From positions 1,550,001 through 1,614,000 of the forward strand of contig NZ_RHJS01000002.1 of NCBI RefSeq assembly GCF_003885045.1: DNA of 64,000 nucleotides, given 5' to 3'. Below are positions 8,153 through 16,435 of the stretch, one piece after another. Within the stretch, counting starts at the first letter, position 1, and every line of letters begins with the position of its first letter. The notes under the pieces are model-generated. The model did no database searches. It was not told the DNA's origin and worked only from the letters and a program-made list of their open reading frames with translations. The translations under genes were made by a program, and so were the position numbers. The DNA comes from Schaedlerella arabinosiphila (lineage in GTDB: Bacteria; Bacillota; Clostridia; Lachnospirales; Lachnospiraceae).

Positions 8153-9436
8153 ATGGGGCAGAGAAGTATGATAGGGTATGAGATCACGGAAAAAATGTGC
8201 CAGATCAGCTATTATAATGACCAACAGTCAGAGCCTGAAACGCTGGAGGTGGATTCCGACAACTACCAGATCCCCTTGCTGATCGGAAGGCTTCGGGATA
8301 CCTGGGCCTACGGAAAAGAGGCCAAGCGGCTGGTCACCATCAAGGAGGGCTTTGTGGTGACCAGGCTTCTGGAGCGGAGCCTTGCGGGAGAGAAGATCGA
8401 CTGCGGGGAGGAGACATACGATGCGGTCTGGCTGTTATCCAAATTTATCCAGCTGTCCCTGCAGCAGTTTCTGGAGATTGACGGGATCGTGTTCAGTGTG
8501 CCGGAGCTGACGGAGGAGTTAGCCCAGATGCTTCGCGGGATCGCGGTGCGGATGGGGATCGAAAAACAGCATATTTTCATACAGGATTATAAGGAAAGCT
8601 TCTGCAATTACCTGTTCTATCAGCCGAAAGAACTGTGGCAGTACGACGCGGCGCTGTTCTGCTGCGACAGAAACGAGATCAAGGCGTTTATGCTCAGGCG
8701 CTTAAAGCCGGGGCTGGGAGGCGGCAAGACGACGTTCGTCACGGTGGACGAGGTGGCCAGCGCCCATATGAAGGAGCTGGCGGCCGTGTATCCGGTGCTG
8801 AACGAGGACAAGGCGAAGGAGGCCGATACCCGGTTCTGCAAATTCATCCAGAGTGTCTTTGACAAGCGGATCGTCTCCTCGGTCTTTCTGACGGGAGAAG
8901 GCTTTGAGAACAACTGGTATCCCAAATCGCTTAGGGTCTTATGCAACGGGCGGCGGGCTTTTATCGGGAACAACCTGTACAGCAAGGGAGCCTGCTATAC
9001 GGCTTTCCGCAAGATGTACATGCATATCGAGAACCCGGTCTACCTTTCGGCCAGCAAGCTGACGGATCAGATCACGGTCAATATGCGGGTGAACGGACAG
9101 GAGATGTGGTATCCCATCGTGTCCTGGGGCGCCCAGTGGTATGAGTGCAACAACCAGTGGGAAGTGCTGGTGGAGGATTTGGACAGTATTGAACTGCATG
9201 TGGAATCGCTGGTACAGGGGTCTCTCAGGAATGAAGTGATCTCGTTGGAAAAATTTCCGAAACGGGCGGAATATTCCATGCGGCTTCAGATAGAAACACT
9301 GCTTTTGGATGAAAAGACCTGCAAGATCACAGTGCGGGATGTGGGCTTCGGAGAGTTTTTCCTGCCTACGGATTTCCATGAGGAGAAGATTATACACTTA
9401 GGAGGCAATGATGGGAAGTTTGGTTCTTTGTCATGA
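8153..9436 (+). CDS. DUF5716 family Hsp70/actin-like protein
   Basis: A 427-residue DUF5716 protein. Its layout follows an Hsp70/actin ATPase with worn motifs. MIGYEITEKMCQISYY stands where DnaK has its first phosphate loop, GIVFSVPELTEELAQ resembles the TVPAYF strand, and VSSVFLTGEGFENNWYP near residue 240 resembles the VLLVGGSTRIP adenosine loop. The glycine-rich and Asp catalytic residues of true Hsp70 are mostly absent, so nucleotide hydrolysis is doubtful. A well-placed AAGGAGG lies 9 bases before ATG 8153. It overlaps the next gene and follows DUF5717 by 25 bases. The family call is good; the fold comparison is my inference. Confidence 0.78.
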   Translation: MGQRSMIGYEITEKMCQISYYNDQQSEPETLEVDSDNYQIPLLIGRLRDTWAYGKEAKRLVTIKEGFVVTRLLERSLAGEKIDCGEETYDAVWLLSKFIQLSLQQFLEIDGIVFSVPELTEELAQMLRGIAVRMGIEKQHIFIQDYKESFCNYLFYQPKELWQYDAALFCCDRNEIKAFMLRRLKPGLGGGKTTFVTVDEVASAHMKELAAVYPVLNEDKAKEADTRFCKFIQSVFDKRIVSSVFLTGEGFENNWYPKSLRVLCNGRRAFIGNNLYSKGACYTAFRKMYMHIENPVYLSASKLTDQITVNMRVNGQEMWYPIVSWGAQWYECNNQWEVLVEDLDSIELHVESLVQGSLRNEVISLEKFPKRAEYSMRLQIETLLLDEKTCKITVRDVGFGEFFLPTDFHEEKIIHLGGNDGKFGSLS

Positions 9437-10178
9437 GAGACACGCGACGCATCCTTATGAGATTACACGAATCCACTGTAAAATATTTACCATCGAAGAA
9501 TTGTGCTATTACCTCTGCAACAACCTGTATCTGATCGATTATACGATCATGAACGAGCAGTTGTGCGTATGGCTGGATGAAGAGCTGGGGATGGGAAAGC
9601 TGGCCGGGCAGCTTCGGGATGTGATCCGTCTGCATGGGTCCATTGAGAAATTCGTTCTGACGATCCTGAAAGACTCCAGGATCTACCGGGATACGGAAAT
9701 GATCCGCATCCAGAACGTGCTGGAACGGCTGAGAAACCAGAAGGACATCGAGCGGCAGAAGTATAAAGGGGACAACCTGTTGGAGAGCGGGGAGATCGAG
9801 GAGGCGATCCTGGTCTACCAGGCGATCCTGAACCAGGAAAAGGACGAAAGCGTGGATGCAAAATTTTACGGAAGGATCTACGCCGGCTTAGGCGCGGCTT
9901 ACGGGAGGCTGTTTTTGTATCAGGAGTCGGCAAGGATGTTTGACCGGGCGTATCAGATCTGTGAAGACCCGAATCTCCTCAAGCCCTATCTCTATGCGTC
10001 CTATAAGTACATGTCGCTGGAGGAATACCATATCCTGCTGACCAAGCACGAGAACTATGTGGAGATCAATGCCAGGATGCGCCAGGAGATGGAGGATATC
10101 CGCAACGGGATGCAGTTGGAATTGAATGACGTGCTTCTGGAGAAGTGGAAGCGGCAGTACAGAAGAAGCCATATATAG
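9411..10178 (+). CDS. TPR-like helical protein, third gene of the DUF5717 unit
   Basis: Encodes 255 residues. The N-terminal 100 residues are a compact helical domain (TIEELCYYLCNNLYLID). Residues about 110-200 carry two TPR-like helix pairs (GDNLLESGEIEEAILVYQAI, then YAGLGAAYGRLFLYQESARM). The C-terminus is charged and helical. ATG 9411 follows TAGGAGG by 5 bases; ATG 9408 is in frame but too close. The start overlaps the preceding gene by 26 bases, pointing to translational coupling. TPR pairs next to an Hsp70-like protein suggest a co-chaperone or scaffold role, which is inference. I do not recognise a named family. Confidence 0.75.
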   Translation: MGSLVLCHERHATHPYEITRIHCKIFTIEELCYYLCNNLYLIDYTIMNEQLCVWLDEELGMGKLAGQLRDVIRLHGSIEKFVLTILKDSRIYRDTEMIRIQNVLERLRNQKDIERQKYKGDNLLESGEIEEAILVYQAILNQEKDESVDAKFYGRIYAGLGAAYGRLFLYQESARMFDRAYQICEDPNLLKPYLYASYKYMSLEEYHILLTKHENYVEINARMRQEMEDIRNGMQLELNDVLLEKWKRQYRRSHI

Positions 10179-10268
10179 GCTGTCTTACGACCAGTCAGCG
10201 CAGTGCGTGGCCGTGGGATGACCGGTAACGGACAATAACAAATAATGCCAATTTTAGATACAAATATC

Positions 10269-10297
10269 TTGACGTGATACGACAAAACCTTTAAAAT
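10269..10297 (+). promoter_or_regulatory. promoter of ppdK
   Basis: TTGACG (10269-10274), a 17-base spacer and TAAAAT (10292-10297): a near-consensus housekeeping promoter 55 bases before the ppdK start, consistent with that gene's strongly biased codon use. Confidence 0.8.
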
Positions 10298-10352
10298 AAG
10301 AATGCGACTTAAACAAGCTTAGCAAAATATATATTAGGGAGGTCATTAGGAC

Positions 10353-12977
10353 ATGGCAAAATGGGTTTATATGTTTACCGAAGGTGACGCCACCATGAGG
10401 AACCTGCTCGGAGGAAAAGGTGCAAACCTTGCTGAGATGACGAATCTGGGTCTGCCGGTACCGCAGGGCTTTACGATTACAACAGAAGCCTGCACACAGT
10501 ACTATGAGGACGGCAGAACGATCAATGACGAGATCATGAACCAGATCATGGAAGCAATCACGAAGATGGAAGGGGTTACCGGCAAGAAGTTTGGTGACAA
10601 GGAGAATCCGCTCCTGGTTTCCGTACGTTCCGGTGCTAGAGCTTCTATGCCCGGTATGATGGACACGATCCTGAACCTGGGTCTGAATGAAGAGGTTGTA
10701 GACGTACTTGCGGAAGGATCCGGCAATCCGCGCTGGGCATGGGACTGCTACAGAAGATTTATCCAGATGTACTCCGATGTCGTTATGGAAGTCGGCAAAA
10801 AGTATTTTGAAGAGCTCATCGACAAGATGAAAGAGGAAAAGGGCGTGAAGCAGGATGTAGAACTGACTGCAGATGACCTGAAAGCGCTTGCAGGACAGTT
10901 CAAAGCGGAATATAAAGAGAAGATCGGGGAAGACTTCCCGGCAGATCCGAAGGAACAGCTTATGGGCGCGATCAAAGCCGTATTCCGTTCCTGGGATAAC
11001 CCGAGAGCGAACGTATACCGCCGTGACAATGATATCCCGTATTCCTGGGGAACTGCTGTCAACGTACAGATGATGGCATTCGGAAACATGGGAGATGACT
11101 GCGGTACAGGCGTTGCATTTACCAGAGACCCGGCTACAGGTGAGAACGGTCTGTTCGGCGAGTTCCTGACCAATGCACAGGGCGAGGACGTAGTTGCAGG
11201 TGTACGTACTCCGATGCATATTTCCGAGATGGAAGACAAATTCCCGGAAGCTTTTGTACAGTTCAAAGAAGTCTGCAAGAAGCTGGAAAATCACTACAGA
11301 GACATGCAGGACATGGAGTTTACCGTAGAGCACGGCAAGCTGTATATGCTTCAGACAAGAAATGGTAAGAGAACCGCTCAGGCTGCTCTCAAGATCGCAT
11401 GTGACCTGGTAGACGAGGGAATGCGGACAGAGGAAGAAGCTGTTGCCATGATCGATCCGAGAAACCTTGATACACTGCTTCATCCGCAGTTTGACGCTGA
11501 CGCTTTGAAGGCTGCTACACCCATCGCAAAGGCACTTGGAGCTTCACCGGGAGCTGCATGCGGTAAGATCGTATTCTCTGCGGACGATGCGAAAGACTGG
11601 GCTGCAAGAGGAGAGAAGGTTGTTCTGGTTCGTCTGGAGACTTCTCCAGAAGATATCGAAGGTATGAAAGCTGCACAGGGTATCCTGACCGTACGCGGCG
11701 GTATGACAAGCCATGCGGCAGTAGTAGCCCGCGGTATGGGAAGATGCTGTGTATCCGGCTGCGGCGATATCGCAATGGACGAAGAGAATAAGAAGTTTAC
11801 ATTGGCTGGAAAAGAATATCATGAAGGAGACCCGATCTCCATCAACGGTTCTACCGGCAATATCTACGATGGAATCATCCCGACTGTGGATGCAACCATC
11901 GCAGGAGAATTTGGACGGATTATGGCATGGGCTGACAAGTACAGAACCATGAAGGTACGTACCAATGCGGATACACCTGCAGACGCGAAGAAGGCTCGTG
12001 AGCTGGGCGCTGAGGGTATCGGACTCTGCCGTACAGAGCATATGTTCTTCGAGGGCAACAGAATTGATGCGTTCCGTGAGATGATCTGCGCTGAGACTGT
12101 AGAAGAGAGAGAAGCTGCACTGGAGAAGATCCTTCCGGAACAGCAGGGAGACTTCGAGAAGCTGTATGAGGCTCTGGAAGGCAACCCGGTTACCATCCGT
12201 TTCCTTGACCCGCCGCTTCATGAATTTGTTCCGACAGATGAGGAGGACATCAAGAAGCTGGCTGATGCACAGGGCAAGACTGTAGAGCAGATCAAGACGA
12301 TCATCGACAGCCTGCATGAGTTCAACCCGATGATGGGACACCGCGGATGCCGTCTGGCAGTGACCTATCCGGAGATTGCGAAGATGCAGACAAAGGCAGT
12401 GATCCGTGCGGCCATCAATGTAAAGAAAGCGCACGCGGACTGGAATGTATGCCCGGAGATCATGATTCCGTTGATCGGCGATATCAAAGAGCTGAAATAT
12501 GTAAAGAAGTTTGTTGTTGAGACCGCTGACGCTGAGATCGCAGCAGCAGGCGTGGAATTGAAGTACGAGGTTGGTACAATGATCGAGATCCCGAGAGCAG
12601 CTCTTACTGCTGACGAGATCGCAAAGGAAGCTGACTTCTTCTGCTTCGGTACAAACGACCTGACTCAGATGACATATGGCTTCTCACGTGACGATGCAGG
12701 CAAGTTCCTGGATGGTTACTATGATGCGAAGATCTTTGAGAACGATCCGTTTGCGAAGCTGGATCAGACTGGTGTCGGCAAGCTCATGGAGATGTCCATC
12801 AGCCTTGGCAAGCCGGTGAATCCGAACCTGCATATTGGTATCTGCGGAGAGCACGGCGGAGATCCTTCTTCCGTAGAGTTCTGCAATAAGATTGGACTGA
12901 ACTATGTATCCTGCTCACCGTTCCGTGTACCGATCGCAAGACTGGCAGCGGCACAGGCGGCTATTGCAAGTAAATAA
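10353..12977 (+). CDS. ppdK: pyruvate, phosphate dikinase
   Basis: An 874-residue enzyme interconverting pyruvate, ATP and Pi with phosphoenolpyruvate, AMP and PPi. An N-terminal ATP-grasp domain opens with GGKGANLAEM. The swivelling phosphohistidine domain carries GGMTSHAAVVARG, with the phosphorylated His at residue 454. The C-terminal PEP-binding barrel ends in GICGEHGGDP and SCSPFRVPIARLAAAQ. Length is typical. The gene has AGGGAGG before ATG 10353, its own strong promoter and a downstream hairpin at 13049. Codon choice (many GCT, CGT, GTA) differs from its neighbours and looks like a highly expressed gene, fitting the PPi-based glycolysis of many anaerobic Clostridia. Confidence 0.97.
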   Translation: MAKWVYMFTEGDATMRNLLGGKGANLAEMTNLGLPVPQGFTITTEACTQYYEDGRTINDEIMNQIMEAITKMEGVTGKKFGDKENPLLVSVRSGARASMPGMMDTILNLGLNEEVVDVLAEGSGNPRWAWDCYRRFIQMYSDVVMEVGKKYFEELIDKMKEEKGVKQDVELTADDLKALAGQFKAEYKEKIGEDFPADPKEQLMGAIKAVFRSWDNPRANVYRRDNDIPYSWGTAVNVQMMAFGNMGDDCGTGVAFTRDPATGENGLFGEFLTNAQGEDVVAGVRTPMHISEMEDKFPEAFVQFKEVCKKLENHYRDMQDMEFTVEHGKLYMLQTRNGKRTAQAALKIACDLVDEGMRTEEEAVAMIDPRNLDTLLHPQFDADALKAATPIAKALGASPGAACGKIVFSADDAKDWAARGEKVVLVRLETSPEDIEGMKAAQGILTVRGGMTSHAAVVARGMGRCCVSGCGDIAMDEENKKFTLAGKEYHEGDPISINGSTGNIYDGIIPTVDATIAGEFGRIMAWADKYRTMKVRTNADTPADAKKARELGAEGIGLCRTEHMFFEGNRIDAFREMICAETVEEREAALEKILPEQQGDFEKLYEALEGNPVTIRFLDPPLHEFVPTDEEDIKKLADAQGKTVEQIKTIIDSLHEFNPMMGHRGCRLAVTYPEIAKMQTKAVIRAAINVKKAHADWNVCPEIMIPLIGDIKELKYVKKFVVETADAEIAAAGVELKYEVGTMIEIPRAALTADEIAKEADFFCFGTNDLTQMTYGFSRDDAGKFLDGYYDAKIFENDPFAKLDQTGVGKLMEMSISLGKPVNPNLHIGICGEHGGDPSSVEFCNKIGLNYVSCSPFRVPIARLAAAQAAIASK

Positions 12978-13048
12978 TCATTCAAAAGGGTATCCTGAAT
13001 ACATGCACCTTTGAATGCATTGCAAAGTATATATAGTTTTAGATATTC

Positions 13049-13080
13049 CCCCGTCTATTGGAAAATAGACGGGGATTTTG
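13049..13080 (+). terminator. intrinsic terminator after ppdK
   Basis: An 11-bp perfect stem, CCCCGTCTATT with AATAGACGGGG and a 4-base loop, followed by ATTTTG. The T-tract is short but the stem is strong and sits 71 bases after the ppdK stop. Confidence 0.75.
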
Positions 13081-13169
13081 TATAAAATATAATTGAAGAA
13101 TGATTATTGATAAAATAACGGAATGAGCATAAACTAGAAAAGAAAAATTGCAGTAAAGGAAGTGAGTGA

Positions 13170-13658
13170 ATGGAAAAAATTATCAACGTAGCGCAGTATA
13201 TTTTTCAAGAATACAAAAGAGTGACAGGAGAGGTAATTGATGAGATGAAACTCCAGAAGCTGCTTTACTTTGCACAGAGAGAAGCGATTGCAATTACCGA
13301 TACGCCTCTTTTTGATGGTGAATTTGAGGGTTGGAAATACGGGCCTGTATGTAAAGAAATCCGGAACTCAATTACACCGGATGGCATCATTGATGTGCTT
13401 GGTGATGTGTCTGATGAATGTAAGTATATTGTCAACAATGTGATTTTGGAATACGGTTCGCTTGCATCCTGGAAATTAAGTGAATTATCACACAAGGAAC
13501 TATCTTGGAAAAATGCAAGGCTTGGACTTGATCAGGGAGAAAATGGGAATCGCAGGCTAAAACTTGAAGATATTAGAAAAGATGCTCAAAAAGTCAGACC
13601 ATATGACTATGTATGGGACATGTACTATGATGAATTTGAAGATGAGGTGATGGAATGA
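13170..13658 (+). CDS. Panacea (DUF4065/SocA-type) antitoxin
   Basis: A 162-residue protein of the Panacea family (DUF4065, also called GepA or SocA), which acts as the antitoxin in PanAT toxin-antitoxin pairs. The opening NVAQYIFQEY, then MKLQKLLYFAQREAI and FEGWKYGPVCKEI, are the recognisable family blocks. The start ATG follows AAAGGAAG. The stop overlaps the next start in ATGA, giving translational coupling. The pair is clearly more AT-rich than the flanking ppdK and trmO genes, suggesting acquisition by transfer. Family members are known to neutralise unrelated toxin folds, which fits pairing with a PemK/MazF-like partner here. The identity of the pair is inferred from order and motifs. 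Confidence 0.82.
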   Translation: MEKIINVAQYIFQEYKRVTGEVIDEMKLQKLLYFAQREAIAITDTPLFDGEFEGWKYGPVCKEIRNSITPDGIIDVLGDVSDECKYIVNNVILEYGSLASWKLSELSHKELSWKNARLGLDQGENGNRRLKLEDIRKDAQKVRPYDYVWDMYYDEFEDEVME

Positions 13659-14026
13659 TTGGAAAGATTTATTCATCCATTACACCATTTTATGACAGCA
13701 AAAAGTGCATCAATTCTTTTAAACGCCGCCCGGTGCTGATCACCGGCGGACCGCGAAATAATGATTATACAATCCTTCCGGTATCAACCATCACTCGTAA
13801 AGAAAACATAGATCCTGATTTTGATGTGAAAGTGGAACCTGAACAATATCCGAACATAAATCTGGATCGTATTTCCTATATAAGAACACACAAACAAACC
13901 ATAGTTCATCAGTCCTCCTTATCAAAAGAAATTGGGGATTTGAAGACAGAATATGAAGAACTATATTTATTGGTTTTAGAAAAATTAGAGGAATTTAACA
14001 AAAGGATGATGGATGATGCATTTTGA
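13655..14026 (+). CDS. PemK/MazF-like toxin partner
   Basis: A 123-residue protein overlapping the Panacea gene by 4 bases. The central part, RRPVLITGGPRNNDYTILP followed by VSTITRK, matches the RPVLI...VLPITS core of PemK/MazF/Kid-type mRNA interferases. IRTHKQTIVHQSSLSKEIG corresponds to the second conserved strand pair of that fold. The C-terminus is a helix of Leu and Glu. The order antitoxin then toxin is usual. The match is weaker than for a canonical MazF, so cleavage activity is not assured. Low GC content is shared with its partner. Confidence 0.7.
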   Translation: MIGKIYSSITPFYDSKKCINSFKRRPVLITGGPRNNDYTILPVSTITRKENIDPDFDVKVEPEQYPNINLDRISYIRTHKQTIVHQSSLSKEIGDLKTEYEELYLLVLEKLEEFNKRMMDDAF

Positions 14027-14065
14027 AATGACTGAGAAGGTAGATTTTTTTACTAGGAGGGATGT

Positions 14066-14761
14066 ATGGAACATCGCATCACACTGAACGCAATCGCACA
14101 TATCCGAAGCAGTTTCCCGGAAAAATTCGGAATCCCGCGGCAGGGCGGGCTGGCGGATACCCGGGGGAACATTGTCTTTGAACCGGAATACCGGGATGTA
14201 CAGGCGTTCCGTGGGCTGGAAGAGTATTCCCATATCTGGCTCGTGTGGGAGTTTTCAGAGACTTTAGGCAGGCAGTGGTCTCCTACCGTGCGGCCTCCGC
14301 GCCTGGGAGGGAATATCCGCAAGGGCGTGTTCGCCACCCGATCCCCGTTCCGGCCCAATCCCATCGGCCTTTCCTGCGTCCGGCTGGAAAAAGTGGAACT
14401 GGATACCCCGGAAGGGCCGGTGCTGCATGTCCTGGGGGCGGATCTGCTGGACGGGACTCCGATACTGGATATCAAGCCCTACCTGCCCCATGTGGACAGC
14501 CACCCGGAAGCGGCGGGAGGCTTTGCGGACAGGGTAAAGGAGTATGGGCTGGAGGTGGATTTTCCCAGGGAACTGGGAGCGGAAGTGACAGAGGAGGAGC
14601 GCCGTATCATCTGCCAGCTTCTGGCACAGGACCCAAGGCCCTCATACCAGCAGGACCCTGCAAGAGTATACGGGATGCGGTATGCAGACCTGGAGGTAAA
14701 ATTTACCGTAAATCATGAGACTGTACATGTTGTAAAGATTATACGAAGTATGCCGGATTGA
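14066..14761 (+). CDS. trmO: tRNA (t6A37)-methyltransferase TrmO/TsaA family
   Basis: A 231-residue member of the TsaA/TrmO/YaeB family, which uses SAM to N6-methylate threonylcarbamoyladenosine at position 37 of some tRNAs. It shows FGIPRQGGLADT, FRGLEEYSHIWLVWEF, then RPPRLGGNIRKGVFATRSPF with RPNPIGLSCVRL, the signature blocks of the fold. The C-terminal part (LLAQDPRPSYQQDP) is the usual small domain. Start ATG 14066 follows AGGAGGGATGT. It stands alone between the toxin-antitoxin pair and a converging minus-strand gene. Confidence 0.9.
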   Translation: MEHRITLNAIAHIRSSFPEKFGIPRQGGLADTRGNIVFEPEYRDVQAFRGLEEYSHIWLVWEFSETLGRQWSPTVRPPRLGGNIRKGVFATRSPFRPNPIGLSCVRLEKVELDTPEGPVLHVLGADLLDGTPILDIKPYLPHVDSHPEAAGGFADRVKEYGLEVDFPRELGAEVTEEERRIICQLLAQDPRPSYQQDPARVYGMRYADLEVKFTVNHETVHVVKIIRSMPD

Positions 14762-14823
14762 AGCAGTGTTTTATTCTTTCGAAGAACTTATAAATCCAAA
14801 CACTTCCCCAGGGCCGTTTTCTG

Positions 14824-15741
14824 CTACAGGACAAAATCTGCGATGAATGTGATCGCCGGGATGGTGAACACGGACAGAACCGTGCTGAAGGAGAAGATCC
14901 CGGAGGAATAAGTATAATTGCGTTCAAACCGGATGGCCATCATGGTCAGGGTCGTCGCGGTGGGGCAGGCGGCCGCCACCAGGGTGGTATAGGCCACATC
15001 CCGGTCAAACGGAAAGAATGCCAGAAATACGAGCACGGCAAGGGGCATCACCATCAGCTTGATGAAGCTGATCCAGTAGGTGCGCACATGAAAACAGATT
15101 TTTTTCAGATCTGTCTGGGCCACGGAAAAACCGGCGATCATCATGGCCAGCGGGGTATTCATATCCGCAATATATTCCATGGAGTCGATCAGCGGCGAGG
15201 GGATGCGGATCTGCAGGAAAAAGAGGATCGCCCCGATGACCGTGCACACTACGATGGGGGCAAGGAGACCTTCTTTTAAGCGCTTTGCGGAGAATTTTCC
15301 GTTCAGCAGGATCAGGCCGTGGGTCCAGGTCAGGATGTTGAATACGGTCATATAGGCGGTCAGAAGGAAAACGCCCTTACTTCCGAGCACGCTGTTGATC
15401 AGGGGGATTCCGATAAAACCGCAGTTGGAGTAGGCAGCGGCAAAACGTTCCAGGGCATAGTCCGGATTGTTTTTTTCGGGAACCAGAAAATGGGCAATAA
15501 AAAAGCCGATCACATGGGCGATCAAAGCAGCAGCAAATGCGGCCAGCAGTCCCCGGACCAGTCCCGGATCGTAATCTGTCTGAAAGACGGTGATGATCAG
15601 GCAGGGATTTACCACCATCAGCAGAAGGTTGGAAAAATTCCGGTTTCCTTCCTGGTTGATGATATGCAGGCGGTAACAGATGAATGCAAGAATCATAATG
15701 AACAACATTTTGATCAGTTGATTCATAATCAGGATAAACAT
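14824..15741 (-). CDS. AEC (auxin efflux carrier) family transporter
   Basis: A 305-residue integral membrane protein with about ten hydrophobic segments. Typical AEC family blocks include NLLLMVVNPCLIITVFQ near the N-terminus, YSNCGFIGIPLINSVLG in the middle and TPLAMMIAGFSVAQ in the second half; family members carry organic anions or amino acids. I chose ATG 15741 because AAGGAT lies 8 bases upstream; the longer frame from 15795 would start inside a strong hairpin. The substrate cannot be told from the sequence. It is separated from yqeY by about 200 bases holding two hairpins, so it is probably its own transcription unit. Confidence 0.85.
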   Translation of the reverse strand: MFILIMNQLIKMLFIMILAFICYRLHIINQEGNRNFSNLLLMVVNPCLIITVFQTDYDPGLVRGLLAAFAAALIAHVIGFFIAHFLVPEKNNPDYALERFAAAYSNCGFIGIPLINSVLGSKGVFLLTAYMTVFNILTWTHGLILLNGKFSAKRLKEGLLAPIVVCTVIGAILFFLQIRIPSPLIDSMEYIADMNTPLAMMIAGFSVAQTDLKKICFHVRTYWISFIKLMVMPLAVLVFLAFFPFDRDVAYTTLVAAACPTATTLTMMAIRFERNYTYSSGIFSFSTVLSVFTIPAITFIADFVL

Positions 15742-15778
15742 GGATAAGATCCTTTCTATACTGTAGTTTCCCGCAGAA

Positions 15779-15823
15779 CGATATCCGGCGGACATGTATA
15801 CAATTGATGTCCGCCGGATATCG
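15779..15823 (-). promoter_or_regulatory. 17-bp perfect inverted repeat in the carrier leader
   Basis: Arms 15779-15795 and 15807-15823, starting CGATATCCGG and ending CCGGATATCG, pair over 17 bp around an 11-base loop. It ends 37 bases upstream of the carrier start codon. No T-tract follows on the minus strand, so an operator or leader hairpin is more likely than a terminator. Confidence 0.65.
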
Positions 15824-15859
15824 CGCTGCGGGGCTTATCGTGAACCGGCGTATGAAACA

Positions 15860-15878
15860 GCTGCCCCCATGGGGCAGC
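15860..15878 (-). terminator. short hairpin downstream of yqeY
   Basis: GCTGCCCC and GGGGCAGC pair around a 3-base loop, about 70 bases after the yqeY stop on the minus strand. Only TGTTTC follows, so its strength as a terminator is doubtful. Confidence 0.4.
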
Positions 15879-15949
15879 CCAGGGCGCAGGGGTTCAGATC
15901 GAAATGACTTTTTTTAGAGTGCTGCTGCCTCAAATTCCAATGCAGACTG

Positions 15950-16393
15950 TCAAAACAGGGACGCGACCAGTTCGCTGACCAGCTTGCCATCGGCTTTTCC
16001 CTTCACCTTCGGCATCAGTTCCTTCATGATCCGGCCTTTGTCCTTTGCGGTGGGAGCGTCGATTCCAAGGTCGGAGAGAACCCCCTGGATGACAGCTTTG
16101 ATTTCCTCTGAGTCCATCATCTTCGGCGCGTATTCCTCCAATACAGAGAGCCGCTTCGTACACTCTTCGATGATATCCGTGCGGTCAGCCGGGGTGGTAT
16201 CTAAAGTTTCCTTTGTCTGCTTGATCTCCTTTAAGATCACCTGCACCTCTTCCTCCTCGGTCAGGTCGGCACGCTTATCAATGGCCTTGTTTTTCAATGC
16301 GGTCAGAAGAGCGGATAATGTGGCTTTTCTTTCCTTTTCCCCCGCCTTCATGGCGGCAACCATATCTTTTCTTACTTCTTCAATCTTACTCAT
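15950..16393 (-). CDS. yqeY: GatB/YqeY domain protein
   Basis: A 147-residue stand-alone YqeY protein, related to the tail domain of the GatB amidotransferase subunit and thought to bind tRNA. The helical N-terminus (KDMVAAMKAGEKERKATLSA) and the C-terminal block DKGRIMKELMPKVKGKADGK are diagnostic. I chose ATG 16393, 7 bases after GGAGGA; the in-frame TTG at 16399 abuts the ribosome binding site. It follows pduL by 42 bases on the same strand and probably shares its promoter. Confidence 0.9.
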   Translation of the reverse strand: MSKIEEVRKDMVAAMKAGEKERKATLSALLTALKNKAIDKRADLTEEEEVQVILKEIKQTKETLDTTPADRTDIIEECTKRLSVLEEYAPKMMDSEEIKAVIQGVLSDLGIDAPTAKDKGRIMKELMPKVKGKADGKLVSELVASLF

Positions 16394-16435
16394 GCTCAAG
16401 TCCTCCTTGCTTTTATATCTTAAAACTATGCGGCG

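Noticed and set aside
6517..8187. 556-codon open frame on the minus strand
   Set aside because: It is antisense to the DUF5717 gene, has biased, His/Leu/Gln-rich shadow composition and no ribosome binding site; the + strand gene has family motifs.
10254..11483. 409-codon open frame on the minus strand over ppdK
   Set aside because: Antisense shadow of a highly expressed, unambiguous gene; no protein-family motif.
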